Origin: a candidate division WWE3 bacterium
GTDB taxonomy: Bacteria > Patescibacteriota > WWE3 > UBA101185 > UBA10185
Direction: 5' to 3'
Assembly: GCA_012798315.1 (NCBI GenBank)
Contig: JAAZNL010000046.1
Location: forward strand, 1 to 43,334
DNA length: 43,334 nucleotides
Positions 1-6,697 of the stretch are shown here, piece by piece. The translations under genes and the position numbers were made by a program. Each line of letters begins with the position of its first letter. Position 1 is the stretch's first letter. The notes beneath the pieces were generated by a model. The model ran no database searches, was not told the DNA's origin, and was given only the letters and a program-made list of their open reading frames with translations.

Positions 1-2
1 AC

Positions 3-77
3 GTAAGCCCTTGTACAATTCCCGAGGGTTGGTACGTAAAACGAACGGCATCTAATGTGTTCTATTTGGAGGAGTGA
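3..77 (+). CDS. Possible 3' end of an upstream gene (partial)
   Basis: The frame starting at base 3 is open from the window edge to a TGA at 75-77 and would end in ...FYLEE. It includes a plausible protein-like stretch (IPEGWYVKRTASNV). A second frame is also open and ends with TAA at 53-55, overlapping the next ATG as TAATG. Only one of them can be the real gene end. With 17-24 codons visible, neither can be identified, so this is a note about the edge and not a firm gene. Confidence 0.25.
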   Translation, partial: VSPCTIPEGWYVKRTASNVFYLEE

Positions 78-609
78 TACCATACAAACTGCTGTTTTTA
101 TAAGAGGGTTGCCTTGTACTGGTAAGTCCACAATTGCTAATTTTCTCCAGGAAACAATTAAGTGTACAGTTATTGATCCTGATTTGATTTCAAAAATGGA
201 TTTATGCGATTTTATATTTAAAAACCCTAAGTTAATATTTCTTAGAAATACTAAGCTATTAAGATTTAGATATAACCTTGCTAAAGCAATTTATTCTATT
301 AAATGCGGTCAATCTATTGCTTGGTGCCAAATGTTTAGCTCTGTTGCAGGGTTGGGGTACACAATTAAAACTTTGATAAAAAATTGTGACCCCAAAATTC
401 GTTTAGTGGTTATTAATTTGATTTGTGACCAAGCAATCTTAATTAAGAGGTTAGAAAATAAAACGTGGATTACCAAAGAGAAGCTTTCTCAATTAGCATT
501 TTCCATGGATAATGTCACGGGTTTACCGGAAAATATTCCTATATACACTCTAAACACAAAGGAAAATCTTGAAGTAACCAAAAAAGCAGTACTTCGAATA
601 ATGGGCTAG
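55..609 (+). CDS. P-loop small-molecule/nucleotide kinase-like protein (AAA_33 type)
   Basis: This 184-residue protein has a Walker A loop (GLPCTGKST, about residues 19-27) preceded by a hydrophobic strand, and the RGLP-x-x-GKST arrangement seen in AAA_33/zeta-like kinases. A central block (CQMFSSVAGL) and a late arginine-containing lid (LIKRLENKTWITKEKLSQL region) fit the same group. The substrate is unknown. The ATG at 55 leaves 18 residues before the P-loop, longer than usual. An ATA codon at 82, 9 nt after a GGAGG (68-72), would give the expected short N-terminus. The gene is convergent with the HIT gene and the two stop codons overlap by 4 nt. Kinase assignment is from family pattern; PSTK/Kti12-like or zeta-toxin-like roles are alternatives I cannot separate. 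Confidence 0.7.
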   Translation: MCSIWRSDTIQTAVFIRGLPCTGKSTIANFLQETIKCTVIDPDLISKMDLCDFIFKNPKLIFLRNTKLLRFRYNLAKAIYSIKCGQSIAWCQMFSSVAGLGYTIKTLIKNCDPKIRLVVINLICDQAILIKRLENKTWITKEKLSQLAFSMDNVTGLPENIPIYTLNTKENLEVTKKAVLRIMG

Positions 610-1049
610 GAGTTACGAAGCTCCACCGCCAGAGTCTCCAGCTCTTGTGCTTCGGCTTTGGGTCCTAACTTTGTTATTAGATATCCAGGGTATTTTTCAA
701 AGTATACTGTGCTTGATACTTCGTGTTGACTGGGCGTATATCCGATGAGTGGATACAATTTAAAATGAAGATGATCTACTCCCACACCTTCTACAACTAT
801 ACCTACCTTTTCTGTGCCAAAATACTTTTTTAATTTGTTTATTGGATTTTTTAGGGCGGTTGCTGCGTAGTTTAACGTACCATCACTGACTGATGAATAA
901 TCTGAGGGTTCGTGTTTTTTTGGAATAACTAACGAGGCGCCTTTTATATTCGGGTTTATATCTAAAATCGCGATAAAATTATCATCTTCCCACCACTTTG
1001 CGGATGGAATCTCGCCTGACGCTATCATGCAAAATATACATTGATTCAT
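606..1049 (-). CDS. HIT-family (histidine triad) nucleotide-binding protein
   Basis: The 147-residue protein begins with the CxFC pair typical of HIT proteins (C4, C7), continues with the fold signature ILDINPNIKGASLVIPKKH, and carries the active-site segment DHLHFKLYP. H93 and H95 are present, and H95 is the expected nucleophile, but the third triad position is lysine (K97). HIT enzymes hydrolyse or transfer nucleotidyl groups on small nucleotides; the exact substrate cannot be read. The gene has its own promoter, TATATT ending 6 nt before the ATG. It lies downstream of the methyltransferase gene on the same strand and overlaps the kinase gene stop on the other strand. Confidence 0.9.
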   Translation of the reverse strand: MNQCIFCMIASGEIPSAKWWEDDNFIAILDINPNIKGASLVIPKKHEPSDYSSVSDGTLNYAATALKNPINKLKKYFGTEKVGIVVEGVGVDHLHFKLYPLIGYTPSQHEVSSTVYFEKYPGYLITKLGPKAEAQELETLAVELRNS

Positions 1050-1061
1050 AAACTTAATATA
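1050..1061 (-). promoter_or_regulatory. -10 element for the HIT gene, leaderless spacing
   Basis: TATATT at 1061-1056 is followed by 6 nt and the ATG at 1049, so transcription should begin at or next to the start codon. No convincing -35 was assigned. Confidence 0.5.
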
Positions 1062-1080
1062 GGGAGGTATTTACCTTATG

Positions 1081-1764
1081 TCAAACAAGCTTTTTAAAAA
1101 CGAGATAAGTATTTTCTTTGTCGGCGTCAAATTGATCAATAAGACTGAATCTTGCACGTTCAAAATGCTTTATAAGATTTTCAATTTCTGTTCTATCGTA
1201 TAAGTGGCAAAAGCGGAGATTTACTCCGGTTCCGCCCCAGTCGAGTAAAAAATCACCTTTTTCAAGCGAAATACCTAATTCCCGTGATTTTATATTAAAT
1301 GTTTTTTCTTTTTGCGGATTAAATTTCCAAATTGTAATAATTACTAAACCTTGTTTGTTAACAACAGCAGAAATGTTTTTTATTGTCTTATAAAGTGCTT
1401 TTTGATTTGGAATATGATGTACCAAACCAAACGCACACACAACGTCGTAATTTCTAGGCAGCTTGTTTTGTATTACATCAAATGTGTAAAAATTTGCCTG
1501 GGCATGCTCCTTTTTGGCCAAATTAATTAATTCGGCGCTCGTGTCATAACCAGTGTATGCACAGTTTATGTTGTTATTTAGCAAAAAAGTTAAAAAGCGC
1601 CCGTCTCCGCAGCCTATATCTGCAATAAGACAGCTGGCTTTAATGTATTTTAATAGCAAGGTCCATCCTGCCCAGGGTTTTACCCTAGATCGCGCAAATT
1701 GCCCTGCCAGGGTATTATAAAAATGTACGTTTAAATCTATGACCTTTTGTGTTTCTAGAGCCAT
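1081..1764 (-). CDS. Trm9/ALKBH8-like SAM-dependent tRNA methyltransferase
   Basis: This 227-residue class I methyltransferase has motif I as ADIGCGDGRFL (residues 48-58), an acidic end of strand 2 (GYDTS), and a VHHIP motif at 115-119 followed by IITIW. The N-terminal pattern, FYNTLAGQFARSRVKPW before motif I, and the C-terminal pattern, RFCHLYDRTEIENL then an acidic/Asn segment and a final VFKK strand, match what I recall of yeast Trm9 and the methyltransferase domain of human ALKBH8. Those enzymes methylate carboxymethyl-uridine at tRNA position 34. The gene diverges from the Elp3 gene across 27 bp, and Elp3 is the enzyme that makes the Trm9 substrate in eukaryotes. A general type-11 methyltransferase with another small-molecule or tRNA substrate is the alternative. 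Confidence 0.75.
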   Translation of the reverse strand: MALETQKVIDLNVHFYNTLAGQFARSRVKPWAGWTLLLKYIKASCLIADIGCGDGRFLTFLLNNNINCAYTGYDTSAELINLAKKEHAQANFYTFDVIQNKLPRNYDVVCAFGLVHHIPNQKALYKTIKNISAVVNKQGLVIITIWKFNPQKEKTFNIKSRELGISLEKGDFLLDWGGTGVNLRFCHLYDRTEIENLIKHFERARFSLIDQFDADKENTYLVFKKLV

Positions 1765-1793
1765 TTTTATTATGTTGCGTTATAGAATATAAT
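1765..1793. promoter_or_regulatory. Compact divergent promoter between the Trm9-like and Elp3 genes
   Basis: Only 27 bp separate the two start codons. On the plus strand TATAGA (1781-1786) and a perfect TATAAT (1788-1793) lie just before the ATG codons at 1792 and 1801 respectively. On the minus strand CATAAT (1774-1769) lies 4 nt before the methyltransferase ATG. The promoters must physically overlap, so the two genes are probably co-controlled. Confidence 0.5.
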
Positions 1794-3540
1794 GCCTAAA
1801 ATGAAATATTCTGATAAGGAACTAAATTATTACGTCGATATTATCACAAAAATCGCTAAATCAGGTGCTGACAACCGTGATGCTGTAAAGTCGGTTTTAA
1901 ACAGTACTCCTTTGACGGGAGGAAAAAGTTTATCGAAAGCAAATTTGCTGGAAATCTATCAGGACCTTAAAAAAATGGGGTTAATATCGTTACGATTGGA
2001 AGAAGAAAAAACTTTATTAAACGGTCTGAAGAAAAAGTTTATTCGTTCTCTATCCGGAGTAACTACAGTAACCGTTCTTACTATGCCCTACCCTTGTCCC
2101 GGAAAATGTATTTTTTGTCCAAATGATATTAGAATGCCAAAAAGTTATATTGCCAGCGAGCCAGGCGCGCAACGGGCTTTAGCAAATAAATTTGATCCTT
2201 ATCTGCAAACATACAACAGACTTGTTGCGTTAAGCAAGAACGGGCACCCCGTAGACAAAATTGAGATGATTGTCTTGGGCGGCACATGGACTTTTTACCC
2301 TGAGAATTATCGTCGATGGTTCATATTAAGATGTTTTCAAGCTTTAAATGATTTTGATGGCAGAAACGGCAACGAAAGTTTAAGTCCGGCCCAGGTTGCG
2401 CTACCTATTGATTTAGCTACGGCGGCGGAATATGGCAAGAACAAGGAACATTCCTCATATAATCACGTTGTGGCCAAAAATATTACTCTGCCCGACGTTG
2501 ATTGCACGTGGGACGATCTTGATAAAGCCTTTGTTGATAATGAACAGGCATACGCCAGATGTGTCGGACTTTCATTGGAAACGCGTCCTGACGAAATAAA
2601 CGAAAACACAGTGATTGAATTGCGAAAGTTAGGGGCCACCAAAATTCAAATGGGCGTGCAGGCATTAGATGACGTAATTTTATCTCTAAATAAACGAGGC
2701 CACACTGTTGCTGTTATCGCTAATGCGTTTAAATTGCTGCGTTTGGCGGGATTTAAAATCCAGGTACATTGGATGCCTAATCTGTACGGATCAAACCCTC
2801 AAAAAGATTTAGAAATGTTTTTTGAACTGTTTAGCAACGTAAATTTCAAACCTGACGAGCTAAAAATATACCCTTGTTCCTTGATTCCGGGGACAGAGCT
2901 TGAGCAAATTTACGAAAACAAGAAATGGGCACCGTACGATGAAAAAATAATGCTGGGCCTAATCGTCGATTTTATTAAAAATACTCCCCGCTATTGCAGA
3001 ATAACCCGTGTTATAAGAGATATTCCGTCAAATGAAATTGCAGCTGGTAACGGGAAAACGAATTTACGTCAGGACGCAGAATTAATTTTAGAAAAGGAAG
3101 GTACTAAAGTTGTAGAAATAAGGTCCCGCGAAATCAGAGAAAAAGCTGTCGATTTAGACTCTTTGGTACTTAAGGAAACGTTTTACTCTACGAGTATTTC
3201 AGAAGAATGCTTTTTGGAATTTGTCACACTAGATGATAAACTGGCTGGATTTTTGAGGCTTTCACTTCCTTCAGAATCGCCTACAATTAGTGAATTATCT
3301 TCATCGGCGGTAATTAGGGAGATTCATGTATATGGCCAAAGTCTCTCGCTCGGTACTAATTCTGCCGGTAAAGCACAACACAGCGGCCTGGGAAAAAGGT
3401 TAATCCAAAGAGCTGAGGAAATCTGTCTACTAAAGGGTTATTCAAAACTATCGGTAATTTCTGCAATAGGAACGCGGGAATATTACAGAAAACGCGGTTT
3501 TAGAGACGGACAATTGTATCAGTACAAGTTTTTGTCCTGA
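1792..3540 (+). CDS. elp3: Elp3-family tRNA uridine-34 modification enzyme (radical SAM + GNAT)
   Basis: The 582-residue protein carries the radical SAM cluster motif C102-x3-C106-x2-C109 in PCPGKCIFCPND, followed by the Elp3 signatures SYIASEPGAQRAL and LGGTWTFYP. The C-terminal third (about 440-582) is a GNAT domain with the acetyl-CoA loop QHSGLGKRL and the Elp3-specific stretch VISAIGTREYYRKRGF. In archaea and eukaryotes Elp3 installs carboxymethyl at C5 of wobble uridine in tRNA using acetyl-CoA and SAM. Both catalytic modules look intact. The ATG at 1801 is an equally good start, because a perfect TATAAT at 1788-1793 overlaps the first ATG and would give a transcript beginning near 1801. 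The gene ends 4 bp from the convergent holin-like gene. Confidence 0.93.
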   Translation: MPKMKYSDKELNYYVDIITKIAKSGADNRDAVKSVLNSTPLTGGKSLSKANLLEIYQDLKKMGLISLRLEEEKTLLNGLKKKFIRSLSGVTTVTVLTMPYPCPGKCIFCPNDIRMPKSYIASEPGAQRALANKFDPYLQTYNRLVALSKNGHPVDKIEMIVLGGTWTFYPENYRRWFILRCFQALNDFDGRNGNESLSPAQVALPIDLATAAEYGKNKEHSSYNHVVAKNITLPDVDCTWDDLDKAFVDNEQAYARCVGLSLETRPDEINENTVIELRKLGATKIQMGVQALDDVILSLNKRGHTVAVIANAFKLLRLAGFKIQVHWMPNLYGSNPQKDLEMFFELFSNVNFKPDELKIYPCSLIPGTELEQIYENKKWAPYDEKIMLGLIVDFIKNTPRYCRITRVIRDIPSNEIAAGNGKTNLRQDAELILEKEGTKVVEIRSREIREKAVDLDSLVLKETFYSTSISEECFLEFVTLDDKLAGFLRLSLPSESPTISELSSSAVIREIHVYGQSLSLGTNSAGKAQHSGLGKRLIQRAEEICLLKGYSKLSVISAIGTREYYRKRGFRDGQLYQYKFLS

Positions 3541-3544
3541 TTAG

Positions 3545-3880
3545 CTATTTTGCTAACATCCACAAAAATGAGCTTGTGATAGACAATATTATACTGAACA
3601 AGAGTGCGTCAATAAGTGATCCTACTATAAAACCAGGCACCAAATAGCTTGTAACAATCACTAAAAGCCCATTTATTATTAACGCGAAAAGACCAAAGGT
3701 AAGAAGTGTTATAGGTAATGTTAACAACACCAGCAAAGGCTTTATAAAGGTATTTAATACCCCTATTACGATCCCTACCAAAAAAGCTGTAAAAGTATCC
3801 GCTACTTCGATTCCGGGTAAAATATACGCGGCGACTAAAACGGCTACTGTATTTATAAATAATTGTACGATTAGTTTCAT
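3545..3880 (-). CDS. Phage holin family 4 / YvlD-type small membrane protein
   Basis: The 111-residue protein is almost entirely hydrophobic, with four predicted membrane segments. It contains the family-typical LPGIEV near the end of helix 1, GVLNTFIKPLL before helix 2 and a VPGF turn between helices 3 and 4. This matches the mycobacterial-type holin superfamily (PF04020), whose members in ordinary genomes are not lytic and have no settled function. It is the last gene of a three-gene operon after a cyclophilin and an unknown anchored protein, separated by 5 nt from the gene before it. There is no phage context nearby. Confidence 0.85.
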   Translation of the reverse strand: MKLIVQLFINTVAVLVAAYILPGIEVADTFTAFLVGIVIGVLNTFIKPLLVLLTLPITLLTFGLFALIINGLLVIVTSYLVPGFIVGSLIDALLFSIILSITSSFLWMLAK

Positions 3881-3885
3881 AATAT

Positions 3886-4563
3886 TTATTTACATTTTAA
3901 ACTTTTTCTACACTGTGCCTGACGGGTTGTATCCGTGATTGCGTCACAGATCAAACACGGGTTTTCATTAATCTTAAACAATGCCTCGGTAATGTCAACA
4001 AATTTAAATGACGTGGGAATCTCAAACATACTTGATTCTACTGCCCATTTTGTACATTCAAAGTTTATTCTTTCGTCTAGTTTTGCGATGTCCGTGGGAA
4101 CCTTGCTATTTGTTGTTTGTAGGTCATTGGGCATTTCTTTAGCGTATCTAGTGGTATCCATTTTTACTCCCTGCAAATCCCCGCTTTTCCAAATGTACAC
4201 AATGTCGTTAAAAACAATAGTGTTGGTCTGAACTTCTGTTTCGGGAGTTTTTAGTCTGGCATTTGTTCTTGAATTGGATCCGTCCGTATACATTGTACCT
4301 GCAATAGTTGTTCCTTCAGTAATTTGTTGTGTATATGTGCATCGCATTGCTGTATTCATCTTCATAAGGTCAAAAATACTGCCGGTAATTGCTGTTGTAC
4401 TTCCCGGTTCATCCGAAAGCGTTGTCTTTTTTTGAACTATGGCTTTGGTTTTGTTTTGTTCTACTACCTTTATTTTATTTTCTGTCCGGATATTAAGAAC
4501 TAAAGCAGCAAATGCTGCAACAAAGAACAAACCGATTATTATATAGCTCTGTTTATTGTTCAT
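3886..4563 (-). CDS. Membrane-anchored extracytoplasmic protein of unknown function
   Basis: I do not recognise the family by name. The 225-residue protein has one N-terminal membrane anchor (about residues 7-25), a low-complexity linker rich in K, T and Q, and an extracytoplasmic domain starting near SIFDLMKM. That domain contains CTYTQQ, a beta-rich middle (GTMYTDG, YIWKSG), and a cysteine-rich tail (CLICDAI...QCRKSLKCK) that could form disulfides or bind metal. Its ATG overlaps the cyclophilin stop as TAATG, so the two are translationally coupled. The pairing with a secreted prolyl isomerase suggests an envelope role; this is inference. Confidence 0.7.
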   Translation of the reverse strand: MNNKQSYIIIGLFFVAAFAALVLNIRTENKIKVVEQNKTKAIVQKKTTLSDEPGSTTAITGSIFDLMKMNTAMRCTYTQQITEGTTIAGTMYTDGSNSRTNARLKTPETEVQTNTIVFNDIVYIWKSGDLQGVKMDTTRYAKEMPNDLQTTNSKVPTDIAKLDERINFECTKWAVESSMFEIPTSFKFVDITEALFKINENPCLICDAITDTTRQAQCRKSLKCK

Positions 4564-5261
4564 TATTCTTCTGAGGTACTTGCCGATACTACTTTGATCG
4601 GGGCAACAGGTTTGGATTGCTCTCCGAAAGTGTTTACGGTAACAGGTGCTGTAGCAATTTTGTCAACTACCTCAATTCCGTCGACAACGTGACCAAAAAT
4701 TACGTAGTTTTTGGGCAAAGGATAATCTTTGTGCATAATAAAAAACTGACTGCCGTTTGTATTTGGGCCGCTGTTAGCCATTGCCACAGTACCTCTGGTG
4801 TATTCGCCCGAAAATTTTTCATCATCAAATTTATACCCGGGTCCCCCTGTACCATCACCGTTGGGATCGCCGCCTTGAATCATAAAACCGTCGATGGCTC
4901 TGTGAAAAATGGTGTTATTATAAAAACCTTTGCTTGCTAAATCCCAAAAATTACCGGCGGTTTTAGGAGTTTCATTAAAAGCCAGCTCAATTTTAATTTT
5001 ACCTTCGGTTGTATCCAAAGTTACGTATTGTTTTTTTGATTTGTCTATATTCACATTACCATTATACGGGTTATTTAAATTGTTTTCCTGAATCGGATCC
5101 AAGGGCGGTACATCCGTACTACCGGTAGCGGGAGTCTGAGAGCCGTCATAATTAAATTCAAATTCCTGTTCCTGTTTTGAGGATTCTTTAAATGCAAAGA
5201 CAAAAACTAATATTAGTGCAATTGGTAAAGTTATCGCTATATAAGGTTTGATTTTATCCAT
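4563..5261 (-). CDS. Cyclophilin-type peptidyl-prolyl cis-trans isomerase, membrane-anchored
   Basis: An N-terminal transmembrane anchor (about residues 5-24) and a polar linker precede a complete cyclophilin domain (about 75-232). The domain shows the expected FHRAIDGFMIQGGDPNGDG segment with catalytic Arg, followed by GTVAMANSGPNTNGSQFFI and VIFGHVVDG. The protein should act outside the membrane in folding of secreted proteins. It is the first gene of an operon with the next two minus-strand genes and has a leaderless-type promoter. It is divergent from the signal-peptidase fusion gene across 40 bp. Confidence 0.93.
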   Translation of the reverse strand: MDKIKPYIAITLPIALILVFVFAFKESSKQEQEFEFNYDGSQTPATGSTDVPPLDPIQENNLNNPYNGNVNIDKSKKQYVTLDTTEGKIKIELAFNETPKTAGNFWDLASKGFYNNTIFHRAIDGFMIQGGDPNGDGTGGPGYKFDDEKFSGEYTRGTVAMANSGPNTNGSQFFIMHKDYPLPKNYVIFGHVVDGIEVVDKIATAPVTVNTFGEQSKPVAPIKVVSASTSEE

Positions 5262-5273
5262 TTGTTAAGTATA
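5262..5273 (-). promoter_or_regulatory. -10 element for the cyclophilin operon, leaderless spacing
   Basis: TATACT (5273-5268) ends 6 nt before the ATG at 5261. No Shine-Dalgarno fits in the gap. Confidence 0.5.
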
Positions 5274-5289
5274 CCAAAACAAATAGTTG

Positions 5290-5301
5290 TAAAATAAATA
5301 T
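5290..5301 (+). promoter_or_regulatory. -10 element for the signal-peptidase fusion gene, leaderless spacing
   Basis: TAAAAT (5290-5295) ends 6 nt before the GTG start at 5302, so the transcript should begin at the GTG. Confidence 0.45.
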
Positions 5302-6669
5302 GTGAAAACTAAAGTATTTTCGTTTACAAAACTGTTGCTAGCCCTGCTCGTCGGATCGGCGTTTAGCATATTATGTATTTTCACTGTATTTAATGTTGGA
5401 TACAGGATTTTTTACAGTTTTGTGTTGTATCCTATGGCATACATAAATGTGAGCGGCACCGGATCAATGTATCCTACTTTTCCGCGGGGAAAAAGTGAAA
5501 CCCTGGAATCTAAGGAAAAAGAGGTTGTGGCAACTCCACGTATGATTAGATATCCTAATGGATTTTCGTTTAACGGCAAAGAATATTTTAGATCACAATT
5601 AGCGAAGGGAGATTTAGTTTCATTTTATTCAGGAGATAAAGCTTTAATAAAACGAATTTTAGGCGTCCCGGGGGACATTATAGAAATTAGAAACGGTTTA
5701 GTTTATATTAATGATGAACCTCAAAAAGAGCCGTACACTTCCCTGCCCCATTCTACATTTGGCGGCGATTTTGCCCCTGAGTGTAAAAAAATTCAGGTTC
5801 CGGAAAACAGTTATTTTGTTTTAGGCGACAATAGAAAAGAAAGTAACGACTCGAGATTTGATGTTGGATTTGTAAACGAAAAATCAATAGATACATTTTT
5901 ACCATTGGAATTTCAAAAGGGAATTTGGGATAAAAATTGGCGCGATACGTCTAAGGATTTAGAAAATAGTACAAAAATTAAACTGGGGGTCTCTGCTTTC
6001 GTAAAAGACATTAATCAGTTAAGAGAAAAATCGGGAAAACCTAATTTAACATATAAAGCAGAGCTTGAACATTCTGCTACATTAAGAGCCGAAAACATTT
6101 TTATAACAGGTTTATTTGATGAGAAGGCGGAAGGCGCGATTTCAACAGCTGAAGCGTTTAGAAAAGCCGGATATTGGAGGCCGGTCTATGGTGAAATACC
6201 TGTCCAGGGATACTTTTCATCTGACGAGCTGTTTAATTATTTGGCTGAATTTGATACGACTAAAGATTTTATACTAGATAAAGATTTTACGGAGATCGGT
6301 TTAGCTGTTGTCGAAGATAGTTTAAACAACTGTCCGACTCAATTAATAGTAATTCATTTTTCCGGGTATGTGCCGCCCAATTACGACAAGGATACAATAG
6401 ACTCCTGGAATAATTTGTTAAAAAAACTAAAAGAAATAAAACCGGGTTGGGAGGAGGCTAAAAATTATGACCAATTTTATGAAAAAAACAAGCGTGATAT
6501 TGATAAAGTTATTAGCATAATTAATGACCGTATAGACGCCTTGGAGCCTATAGTTGCAAAAATGAAGCAAAATGAGTGGTTGTCGGAAACTGAACTAAAA
6601 TACTTGGACCTTGACGCATCTCTGGGCGATGAACAGGAAAACCTAGCGAATAAGCTAAATGACTTATAA
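5302..6669 (+). CDS. Signal peptidase I fused to a CAP/SCP-like domain
   Basis: The first half is a type I signal peptidase. A membrane anchor (about 10-32) leads to the catalytic serine in SGTGSMYPTF (Ser55), the catalytic lysine in ALIKRILGVPGD (Lys117) and the conserved LGDNRKESNDSR box (174-185). From about residue 230 a CAP-like domain follows (INQLREKSGKPNL, ATLRAEN, GYWRPVYGEIP, TEIGLAVVE), then a helical, charged tail (370-455). Signal peptidases are normally about 170-300 residues, so the 455-residue length reflects the fusion. The CAP part lacks the usual histidine pair, suggesting binding and not catalysis. The start is GTG. Both peptidase catalytic residues are present, so signal cleavage activity is expected; what the CAP domain adds is unknown. 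Confidence 0.85.
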   Translation: MKTKVFSFTKLLLALLVGSAFSILCIFTVFNVGYRIFYSFVLYPMAYINVSGTGSMYPTFPRGKSETLESKEKEVVATPRMIRYPNGFSFNGKEYFRSQLAKGDLVSFYSGDKALIKRILGVPGDIIEIRNGLVYINDEPQKEPYTSLPHSTFGGDFAPECKKIQVPENSYFVLGDNRKESNDSRFDVGFVNEKSIDTFLPLEFQKGIWDKNWRDTSKDLENSTKIKLGVSAFVKDINQLREKSGKPNLTYKAELEHSATLRAENIFITGLFDEKAEGAISTAEAFRKAGYWRPVYGEIPVQGYFSSDELFNYLAEFDTTKDFILDKDFTEIGLAVVEDSLNNCPTQLIVIHFSGYVPPNYDKDTIDSWNNLLKKLKEIKPGWEEAKNYDQFYEKNKRDIDKVISIINDRIDALEPIVAKMKQNEWLSETELKYLDLDASLGDEQENLANKLNDL

Positions 6670-6683
6670 CTTATTGCATTAGC

Positions 6684-6697
6684 TATTCTCAGATATT
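6684..6697 (+). promoter_or_regulatory. Candidate -10 element before the CHASE4 sensor gene
   Basis: TATTCT (6684-6689) lies 8 nt before the ATG at 6698, giving at most a one- or two-base leader. A second in-frame ATG lies at 6710. Confidence 0.35.

Noticed and set aside
1-54. tRNA or rRNA fragment at the left edge
   Set aside because: No T-arm, acceptor stem or recognisable rRNA motif is visible; the segment is better explained as a gene end.
3935-4940. Plus-strand open frames opposite the cyclophilin operon
   Set aside because: They mirror coding genes on the other strand, lack promoters of the type seen elsewhere and have no recognisable domains.
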